Origin: Candidatus Saccharimonadota bacterium
Lineage (GTDB): Bacteria; Patescibacteriota; Saccharimonadia; Saccharimonadales; Saccharimonadaceae
Assembly (NCBI GenBank): GCA_017964115.1
Contig: JAGCSL010000093.1
Coordinates: forward strand, 1 to 22,905
Length of the DNA stretch: 22,905 nucleotides
Reading direction: 5' to 3'
In this document: in pieces, positions 13,436-19,455 of the stretch
Numbering within the stretch: position 1 is the first letter of the stretch
Layout: each line of letters opens with the position of its first letter
Notes under the pieces: model-generated
What the model was told of the DNA's origin: nothing
Databases searched by the model: none
Seen by the model: the letters and a program-made list of their open reading frames with translations, nothing else
Position numbers and translations under genes: made by a program

Positions 13436-14308
13436 ATGAGCAAAATACTTTTAAGCACGCGTAGCCTGCGCAAGACCTACGGGAAGCGAAATAATAAGTT
13501 CGACGCTCTGCGCGGCATTACAATCGATATTCACGAAGGCGAAACTGTCGCTATAATCGGCAAATCCGGCTCCGGTAAATCAACCCTAATGCATCTATTA
13601 GCGCTACTAGATAAGCCAAGTCACGGGGAAATTACACTAGACGGCCATCCGACGGCTAAACTCAAATCGCGCCGCTTAAATAGTATCCGCAATAAAGAAT
13701 TCGGCTTCGTTTTTCAAAGCTTTTTTATGAACTCTAACGATACCGTTCTGAATAACGTCATTTTGCCACTAAAAATTGCCGGCGTCGGCTTCCGCGAACG
13801 CCGCCGTCGCGCTATATCCGCACTTAAAACCGTTGAGTTAGACGACAAGCGCAATAATAAGGCCAACGATCTATCTGGTGGCCAAAAACAGCGCGTCTGT
13901 ATTGCACGCGCCATCGTAAATAATCCAAAAGTTATCTTCGCAGACGAACCAACTGGTAACCTTGATTCTGCCACTGGTGACAAAATTATAAATCTACTTT
14001 TCCGGCTCAATAAGGAAAAAGGCATTACGCTTATAATCGTGACACATGATCAGGATTTAGCTAACAAATGTGACCGCCAAATTAATATCAAAGATGGTCG
14101 CATTGTCTCAGATACCGCCAATGATTTCGAACCGGACGATGATGGCGACGATGAGATCCGCGAAATTGTCGGCGACGACGACTCTGACGATTGGGACGAC
14201 GAAGACGCCATCCCAGAAAATTTTGAAGGCGACAATAATATCGACGGCATGCTTGATCGCAGACGCCACGTTAAACACATCGACATTGATGAAGAGGAGG
14301 ATGACTAA
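13436..14308 (+). CDS. MacB/LolD-type ABC transporter ATPase with acidic C-terminal tail
   Basis: This 290-aa protein is an ABC ATPase of the MacB/LolD/FtsE group. Walker A is GKSGSGKST at residues 42-50, the Q-loop Gln is Q94, the signature is LSGGQKQR at 146-153, Walker B is VIFADEPTGNLD ending at D177, and the H-loop is H204 (IVTHD). The typical domain ends near residue 222; about 65 further residues form an unusual tail made largely of Asp and Glu with a short basic patch RRRHVKH. It would power the permease encoded next, whose ATG overlaps this stop (TAATG). Exporters of this group use mechanotransmission to move lipoproteins, peptides or drugs; the substrate is not visible. Confidence 0.95.
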   Translation: MSKILLSTRSLRKTYGKRNNKFDALRGITIDIHEGETVAIIGKSGSGKSTLMHLLALLDKPSHGEITLDGHPTAKLKSRRLNSIRNKEFGFVFQSFFMNSNDTVLNNVILPLKIAGVGFRERRRRAISALKTVELDDKRNNKANDLSGGQKQRVCIARAIVNNPKVIFADEPTGNLDSATGDKIINLLFRLNKEKGITLIIVTHDQDLANKCDRQINIKDGRIVSDTANDFEPDDDGDDEIREIVGDDDSDDWDDEDAIPENFEGDNNIDGMLDRRRHVKHIDIDEEEDD

Positions 14309-15615
14309 TGCGTATTATCGATATCATACATGACGCTAATGCGAATCTTCTACGCAATAAACTACGTAGTTTCCTAACAATTCTAGCTATCTTTATTGGA
14401 TCTTTCTCAATTATTTCTACCTCCGCCATCCAAGCCGGTGTAAACGACTTTATCGATCAGCAAGTCGATAGCTACGGGGGCGACGGCTACCTAGCAGTTG
14501 TCGCAAAAGACTCTATGGATGCGCTTCAAGGCCTCCGAGGCAGTATGGGTAGCAATAGTGGGCCAATCGAATATAATCCAGATAAGCTCCAGACCGGCAT
14601 GTCCCCAATTACTGATGAGCAAATCGAAAAACTCAAAAAGGTTGACGGCATCGACCCAGATAGCATCGTCAAAGAACAGACGCTTAATATTGCCTATGTG
14701 ACTAGCAAAAAAACTGACAAGAAATATCTAATCGGCGCCGAAGCACTCCCTCCTGGAAATATCCGCGTAGAACTCACTACCGGCAATCAGCTCGATTTGC
14801 GTGCCGACGAATATCAGATCTTACTCGAAAGAAAGTATGTCGACGCACTCGGGTATACTGATGAGGACGTTATTGGCGAAAAGATTAAACTTGTTACCGT
14901 AGATGAATTCACTAAGAAGGAAAAAACATTTGAAGCCAAGGTCGTCGGCGTAATCGCGCCAGGCGTAGTTTCAATGGGCTATTCCTATACAAATAACATC
15001 CTCGCTGACGATATTTACAACGAGAATATGAAACGCTACCCAGACGAAGTCAAAAACATGACTTACGCTATAGCCGCCAGTTTCGATTATAAAAATCATT
15101 CCGCCAGCGAAATCAAAGATAAACTCGAAGAAATCGGTCTTTCCGGTATGACTATTGAGGATATAATTGGCACCATCAAAACCTTCTTCGACGTTATTCT
15201 GACCGTCTTTAAGATCTTCGGCTTCATCGCCCTCATTGCTGCTGCAATCGGCATCATCAATACGCTATTTATGTCTGTGCAAGAGCGCACGCGCGAAATT
15301 GGCCTCGATAAAGCCCTCGGCATGTCATCGGTCCGCGTCTTCTTTAGCTTTAGTCTCGAAGCAATCATGCTAGGATTCTGGGGCTCAGTATTCGGAATCA
15401 CCGTATCAATCATCTTAGGCAATATTTGCAATGCCATCTTTCATGCCGAAGGTGGTTTCCTAGAAAGCTTCCCGACGTTTAATTTAGTAGCGTACACTAT
15501 CCAAGACATTATCGCGGTCACCGCCCTCATTATGGTAATCGCCTTCTTAGCAGGCACCCTACCAGCTCGTCGTGCTGCCCATAAAAACCCAATTGACGCG
15601 CTACGTTACGAATAA
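14308..15615 (+). CDS. MacB/FtsX-family ABC transporter permease
   Basis: This 435-aa protein has the MacB layout: a first membrane helix at about residues 18-42, a large extracytoplasmic domain (about 45-285, MacB_PCD type), then three helices at about 290-320, 345-372 and 393-416 (FtsX domain). Diagnostic segments are MSVQERTREIGLDKALGM after the second helix and the C-terminal ARRAAHKNPIDALRYE. It forms the membrane dimer driven by the preceding ATPase. The ribosome site AGGAGG lies 7 nt before the ATG within the acidic tail codons of the ATPase gene, and start and stop overlap by one base, so translation is coupled. A bidirectional terminator follows. Confidence 0.95.
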   Translation: MRIIDIIHDANANLLRNKLRSFLTILAIFIGSFSIISTSAIQAGVNDFIDQQVDSYGGDGYLAVVAKDSMDALQGLRGSMGSNSGPIEYNPDKLQTGMSPITDEQIEKLKKVDGIDPDSIVKEQTLNIAYVTSKKTDKKYLIGAEALPPGNIRVELTTGNQLDLRADEYQILLERKYVDALGYTDEDVIGEKIKLVTVDEFTKKEKTFEAKVVGVIAPGVVSMGYSYTNNILADDIYNENMKRYPDEVKNMTYAIAASFDYKNHSASEIKDKLEEIGLSGMTIEDIIGTIKTFFDVILTVFKIFGFIALIAAAIGIINTLFMSVQERTREIGLDKALGMSSVRVFFSFSLEAIMLGFWGSVFGITVSIILGNICNAIFHAEGGFLESFPTFNLVAYTIQDIIAVTALIMVIAFLAGTLPARRAAHKNPIDALRYE

Positions 15616-15650
15616 AAAATTGCCACCGGCCCAAAGGTCGGTGGCTTTTT
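15616..15650. terminator. Bidirectional terminator between convergent genes
   Basis: GCCACCG plus GCC pairs with GGT plus CGGTGGC (15622-15645) around the loop CAAA. A T-run follows on plus, and on minus ATTTTTTATT follows, so it ends both the permease and the 64-aa gene. Confidence 0.9.
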
Positions 15651-15667
15651 GATGTTTTGAGCCATTG

Positions 15668-15862
15668 TTACCATCGATGGTCTCGACCACCGAAAAGCAC
15701 AAACAAAATAAAGACCATCCAGGCGTACTGCTGAAGGCCAAATAGACTCATAACAAACGAGATGAAGCAGAATAACAGCCAGCCAATGAACAGTGCGCAC
15801 GTTAATTCAAATATAAAGCAGGCTATTATTAACGACAAAATTGCCGCAATAATGCAGTACAT
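15668..15862 (-). CDS. Small membrane protein, 64 aa
   Basis: The gene encodes 64 residues, nearly all hydrophobic and aromatic, forming two or three membrane helices (about 3-17, 22-43 and 47-58), ending GGRDHRW. I do not recognise a family. It is supported as a real gene by a strong AGGAGG at 15870-15875, 7 nt before the ATG, by hydrophobicity consistent with a membrane protein, and by a terminator beyond its stop. The leader contains an inverted repeat (15886-15927). Its role is unknown; small hydrophobic proteins of this kind include regulators of larger membrane complexes and toxins, but nothing here decides between these. Confidence 0.65.
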   Translation of the reverse strand: MYCIIAAILSLIIACFIFELTCALFIGWLLFCFISFVMSLFGLQQYAWMVFILFVLFGGRDHRW

Positions 15863-15885
15863 ATCCTCACCTCCTGATAGAGAAC

Positions 15886-15927
15886 TAGGCCGAAGCCTCG
15901 CGAGTTTTTGCCATTAGACTCGGCCTA
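15886..15927 (-). promoter_or_regulatory. Inverted repeat in the leader of the 64-aa gene
   Basis: TAGGCCGA (15886-15893) and TCGGCCTA (15920-15927) can pair across 26 nt and lie between a candidate -10 (CATAAT on minus, rc at 15929-15934) and the ribosome site. It may be an RNA structure controlling translation or a dyad operator shared with the divergent methyltransferase gene. Confidence 0.45.
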
Positions 15928-15942
15928 AATTATGACATAATT

Positions 15943-15951
15943 TGCTATAAT
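15943..15951 (+). promoter_or_regulatory. Near-leaderless promoter of the RNA methyltransferase (TGC TATAAT)
   Basis: A full-consensus extended -10 ends 9 nt before ATG 15961, predicting a leader of 2-4 nt. Confidence 0.7.
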
Positions 15952-15960
15952 AATCTATAC

Positions 15961-17115
15961 ATGAAAGCGAAGATTGAGAAATTCGTTCCCGGCGGTCAGG
16001 GAATTGCGACTTTAGAAGATGGCAAAAAGGCCTTCATTTGGGGCGCGCTCCCTAACGAGGAAATCGAATTTGATATTACGAAAAGTAAAAAGAATTATTG
16101 CGAAGGTATTACGACAAAAATCCTAACCGCATCACCGTTCCGCACTGAACCGAAAGATAAATGCTTTCTAGCAACTAGCCCTTGGCAAATTCTCGATTAT
16201 GAAGAAGAGTTAAAACAAAAACAACTTTTGGTTGCCGAATGCTTCCGCCAACAACATCTTGACATTGAAGTTCTGCCAACTATTACAGACAACAAAGATT
16301 ATTATTATCGCAACAAAATGGAGTATTCGCTGTATTGGAGCCATGATGATAATTTAATTCATTTAGCCTTCCATAATCGTGGCACGCATCGCAAAATCCC
16401 AATCGAACATAGTTCCATTGAACGATCAGAAATCTTTACTGAAGCCCAGCGGATTATTGATAATCTAAATGCAAAACACGCCGAAGCGCGCACTTATCAA
16501 TCCCTATTGGTACGCTGCAATCAACAGGGAAAGGTATCGGCTGCGCTCTTCGAGAACGGCAAATCGCACCCCATCATGGAGCCGCTAGAAGATAATCTAA
16601 ATGGTTACAAATACTCATATTCGCCAAACGGCTTCTTTCAAATTAATTTGCCAGTTTATGAACTCGTTTTGCAAGAAATCGTAAAGCATATCAATACGCA
16701 AAAAGTACTCGACCTTTATGCTGGCGTAGGCAGTATCGGTTTGTCAGTTGCACGAGACAAAAATCTAACTCTCGTCGAAGTCAATGGCGCCGCATATGAA
16801 GAAATGCAAAATAATGCTAAAAATACTAAGGCCAAATGCATTCTAGCTAAAAGCGAAGATGTCACCGATTATATCGTCCCAGACTGCACCGTAATCTTAG
16901 ATCCACCACGCGCTGGCTGTGACCAAAAGCTTATCGACGCATTGATACGAATTCGACCTACAAAAATTATCTATTTAAGTTGCAATCCGATTACGCAAGC
17001 TCGCGACATCGCTTTATTGCGCAACTATTACCAAATAGCACCATTGCAGCCGTATAATTTCTTCCCACACACGCCCCATATCGAGAATCTCGCCATCCTA
17101 ACACGACTTGACTAA
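15961..17115 (+). CDS. RlmD/TrmA-family RNA m5U methyltransferase
   Basis: This 384-aa protein is a class I SAM-dependent uracil-C5 RNA methyltransferase of the RumA/RlmD type. Residues 1-55 form a TRAM RNA-binding domain. NKMEYSLYW near 117-125 and GFFQIN near 224-229 are family segments. The SAM motif is VLDLYAGVGSIGLS, followed by ILDPPRAG; the nucleophile is C341 in SCNP and the base is E375 in HIENLA. The usual iron-sulfur CGGC following a first Cys is replaced by ATSP (KCFLATSPWQ), so no 4Fe-4S cluster is expected. It probably methylates rRNA (U1939 or U747 type) or tRNA; the sequence does not say which. No Shine-Dalgarno sequence is present. Confidence 0.93.
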   Translation: MKAKIEKFVPGGQGIATLEDGKKAFIWGALPNEEIEFDITKSKKNYCEGITTKILTASPFRTEPKDKCFLATSPWQILDYEEELKQKQLLVAECFRQQHLDIEVLPTITDNKDYYYRNKMEYSLYWSHDDNLIHLAFHNRGTHRKIPIEHSSIERSEIFTEAQRIIDNLNAKHAEARTYQSLLVRCNQQGKVSAALFENGKSHPIMEPLEDNLNGYKYSYSPNGFFQINLPVYELVLQEIVKHINTQKVLDLYAGVGSIGLSVARDKNLTLVEVNGAAYEEMQNNAKNTKAKCILAKSEDVTDYIVPDCTVILDPPRAGCDQKLIDALIRIRPTKIIYLSCNPITQARDIALLRNYYQIAPLQPYNFFPHTPHIENLAILTRLD

Positions 17116-17141
17116 TTATAAAATTATAATATAATTATAAA
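17114..17141 (+). promoter_or_regulatory. AT-rich promoter region with three AATTATAA octamers
   Basis: AATTATAA occurs at 17114-17121, 17122-17129 and 17133-17140, beginning in the stop codon of the methyltransferase gene. TATAAT at 17125-17130 or TATAAA at 17136-17141 could be the -10 of the 135-aa gene, giving a leader of about 37-48 nt. Confidence 0.45.
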
Positions 17142-17184
17142 GTTACTCGTTTTTTTGAGCGCACTTTGAAAGGAGATGGTGGTA

Positions 17185-17592
17185 ATGTTATCTCACAAAT
17201 TTTTACTTCTAGACCCGACCAGCGAAGTTTTCAGAAGCGCTCTCGCTGGCGCCAGCATGGATTACTATTTCAAATACTCCAAGTATTTGAACAACCAGGA
17301 GGCGAAAGGACTATATGCTATCTTGGCAAGTACTAACGGCTTTGACTACATGATTCGAAAAGTCATTCCCGCAGAAGAGGCTATTAAAACGATAGCTACC
17401 GAAATCGCCAAAAGCGCCGTCTACAAAGGCACTATCGAAATCGAAGGCATCGACACGATCGAAATGATGCAGTCGATTTACGATCAACGTAGAAAGATAC
17501 TTCAAGAGCGAAATCTTGACGAAATTTGCGACCTCAGCTTCATTTGCAGAATCGGCAAGAGCTCCACGCTTATCACCTTTGAGTGCGACTAA
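17185..17592 (+). CDS. Hypothetical protein, 135 aa
   Basis: This small soluble protein is not recognised. The ATG at 17185 is chosen because AAGGAG lies 9 nt upstream; the in-frame ATG at 17176 directly abuts that site and cannot use it. The protein is mainly helical, with an aromatic segment MDYYFKYSKYL near residues 25-35 and a helix-rich second half ending CRIGKSSTLITFECD. There is no signal peptide or membrane helix. It is a single-gene unit between an AT-rich promoter and a strong terminator, of the Shine-Dalgarno class. Confidence 0.78.
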   Translation: MLSHKFLLLDPTSEVFRSALAGASMDYYFKYSKYLNNQEAKGLYAILASTNGFDYMIRKVIPAEEAIKTIATEIAKSAVYKGTIEIEGIDTIEMMQSIYDQRRKILQERNLDEICDLSFICRIGKSSTLITFECD

Positions 17593-17597
17593 TCGCG

Positions 17598-17629
17598 CGC
17601 CGACCGCCCAGAAGGGCGGCTTCTTTTTT
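17598..17629 (+). terminator. Terminator of the 135-aa gene
   Basis: CCGCCC (17604-17609), loop AGAA, GGGCGG (17614-17619), then CTTCTTTTTT. Confidence 0.92.
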
Positions 17630-17647
17630 GACTAAAATAATAAAATG

Positions 17648-17656
17648 TGTTAGAAT
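17648..17656 (+). promoter_or_regulatory. Promoter of the degV gene (TGT TAGAAT)
   Basis: The extended -10 TGT-TAGAAT predicts a start near 17663 and a leader of about 47 nt that carries AGGAGG. This contrasts with the leaderless promoters. Confidence 0.6.
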
Positions 17657-17709
17657 ATTTACATTTAAGTGGAACTGAAAAACCAAGTACGTTAGGAGGA
17701 ATGAGATAC

Positions 17710-18603
17710 ATGGGAAGAAAATATGTCATTTTCAGTGATCTTACCTGTGATTTGACCCGCCAGGAACGTATCAATTACGGCATCTGGCCAGAGGTTTATG
17801 AACAGGACGTAACCTACAACGGCGAACCGGTCGATCTGAGTGATCCGGGCGAATTCTATCGTCGCCTCGAAAATGAAGAATACGAACCGGGATCGCTCAA
17901 GACAGCCGCATCCGGCTATGAGAACGTCGCTAAGGTGCTGGACGACATTATCGAGCATACCGCCGAAGGTACAACCATTGTGTATGCGGGCATTTCGCCC
18001 TATATGTCAGCCGGCAGCGTCAACATGGTTAATATGGTATTCGATGATTATCGCAAGGAACATCCCGAATATGAATTCGTCATCGTCGACACGCAGTCAA
18101 TCAGCAATGGGCTTGGTACTTATCTGCAGTATCTGGCCGATTACGACGGTGACTTCATTGAGGAGTACGCGCACGAGCTGGGCAAGCATATTGTCCATCT
18201 CTTTACCGAAAGCAACCTCAACTACACTGCCAAGTCTGGACGCTACAATATGATTGAGCAGATCTTCATGTGCGGTATGACTAAGCTCCATCTCAGCCCG
18301 TGGATGTTTTTCCCGAGCGATGACAAGCTTACTACCGATAAACGCCCCAGACGTGGCGACAAGATCTTACACGAGTGGGTCGATTATTACATCGAGCATG
18401 TTGCCGATGATAATCGTTTCATTCGTATCGGCTACGGCGGAGAAAAGTCGCTCAAGCGAGCCGAGAAGTTTATTCGACTCCTGGAGTGCAAGGCCGGCGT
18501 CACACGCGACCAGATCCAACTTGCCTACGTTAGCCCGATTGTAGGCGCCCATACCGGAGATACAGTCTTGTCTTTCTTTTTCAAGCAGAAAGACGAACGC
18601 TGA
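17710..18603 (+). CDS. DegV family fatty-acid-binding protein
   Basis: This 297-aa protein fits the DegV/EDD-fold family. Matches are the N-terminal VIFSDLTCDL, LKTAASGYEN near residue 72 (family LKTSQ region), YAGISPYMSAGSVNMVNMV (family SS-x-LSGTY region), VIVDTQSISNGLG, and the C-terminal SPIVGAHTGD. DegV proteins bind a long-chain fatty acid between two domains; some are FakB partners of the FakA kinase. No FakA is in the window. ATG 17710 is preferred because AGGAGG is 10 nt upstream, whereas an in-frame ATG at 17701 is only 1 nt from it. The stop is TGA. Confidence 0.88.
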   Translation: MGRKYVIFSDLTCDLTRQERINYGIWPEVYEQDVTYNGEPVDLSDPGEFYRRLENEEYEPGSLKTAASGYENVAKVLDDIIEHTAEGTTIVYAGISPYMSAGSVNMVNMVFDDYRKEHPEYEFVIVDTQSISNGLGTYLQYLADYDGDFIEEYAHELGKHIVHLFTESNLNYTAKSGRYNMIEQIFMCGMTKLHLSPWMFFPSDDKLTTDKRPRRGDKILHEWVDYYIEHVADDNRFIRIGYGGEKSLKRAEKFIRLLECKAGVTRDQIQLAYVSPIVGAHTGDTVLSFFFKQKDER

Positions 18604-18620
18604 TCTCGCATATCCCCTCT

Positions 18621-18656
18621 AAAGCCGCCCCTCGCACTATGAGAGGCGGCTTTTTC
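18621..18656 (+). terminator. Terminator of degV abutting the gpsA promoter
   Basis: AAAGCCGCC pairs with GGCGGCTTT (18621-18629 and 18645-18653), with an inner CTC/GAG, then a T-run. The extended -10 of gpsA begins two bases after it. Confidence 0.9.
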
Positions 18657-18657
18657 G

Positions 18658-18666
18658 TGCTAAAAT
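18658..18666 (+). promoter_or_regulatory. Leaderless-type promoter of gpsA (TGC TAAAAT)
   Basis: TGC-TAAAAT ends exactly 6 nt before ATG 18673. The -35 region would fall within the upstream terminator hairpin and has no consensus. Confidence 0.75.
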
Positions 18667-18672
18667 TCTCTT

Positions 18673-19455
18673 ATGATAGTTTCTATTCTCGGTGCCGGGG
18701 CATTCGGTAGCGCACTTGGCAAAATTCTGACCGACAACCATCACGAAATCAAGTATTATGACCCATTTTTATACCCAGAAATTAATTTAGAGCAAGCTAC
18801 TTATCAAGCAAACGCCATTATTATCGCTATCCCGTCCATTAATTTGCCAGAATTCCTCAAGAATTATCCTGAGCATCTCAAAAAGATCCCAACCATCTTA
18901 GCCACTAAAGGTCTCTGCGATCCGTCATTGTTTGATGATTTTACACAATTTTCAGCCATTTCCGGTCCGGGATTCGCACAAGAAATCATCGACGGTAAGC
19001 CAGCCACCTTTACAGCCTCCGCACCTTTTGCGATGGGCATATTAAAGAATGATCAAATCAGCATCGAGCTCCAAGAAGATCTGCTCGGTATTCTAATCTG
19101 CGGCTCATTAAAGAATATTTATGCTATCGGCGCCGGCTATCATGGCGACTCTGAAAACGACTCCGCAATGTTCATTCAACACGCGCATTCGGAAATGGAG
19201 AAATATCTCGCCGATCATGGTGCCAAACCAGAAACCGCCGAACTCGCATGCGGCATAGGTGACCTAATATTAACTTGCACTAATGAAACGTCCCGCAATT
19301 ACACTTGCGGCGTCCGACTTCGCGAGGGGAAGAGCATCCCAGAAATTATCGACGAACTAAAAACCGTCGAAGGCCTCTATGCGCTTCAACAGGTAGACCA
19401 CCAAGGCTATATGATTCTTGAAGAAATCTACGACTTAGTTGGACAAATTGATTAG
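18673..19455 (+). CDS. gpsA: Glycerol-3-phosphate dehydrogenase [NAD(P)+], short form
   Basis: This 260-aa protein reduces dihydroxyacetone phosphate to sn-glycerol-3-phosphate for phospholipid synthesis. The Rossmann motif is GAGAFG at residues 7-12; ATKGL carries K79; SGPGFAQEI at 97-105 is a family segment; catalytic K147 is in LKNIYAIGAG; the substrate-phosphate region GDLILTCTNETSRNYTCG is present. It is about 70 residues shorter than typical GpsA (about 330), with shortening in the nucleotide-binding part and elsewhere, but all key residues are kept, so it is probably active. Its TAG overlaps the stop of the convergent 738-aa gene with no terminator. Confidence 0.92.
   Translation: MIVSILGAGAFGSALGKILTDNHHEIKYYDPFLYPEINLEQATYQANAIIIAIPSINLPEFLKNYPEHLKKIPTILATKGLCDPSLFDDFTQFSAISGPGFAQEIIDGKPATFTASAPFAMGILKNDQISIELQEDLLGILICGSLKNIYAIGAGYHGDSENDSAMFIQHAHSEMEKYLADHGAKPETAELACGIGDLILTCTNETSRNYTCGVRLREGKSIPEIIDELKTVEGLYALQQVDHQGYMILEEIYDLVGQID

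Noticed and set aside
17647..17709. Extended DegV N-terminus starting at 17647 or 17701
   Set aside because: 17647 lies upstream of the predicted transcription start, inside the promoter; 17701 is 1 nt from AGGAGG. ATG 17710 has correct spacing and begins the family's first beta strand.
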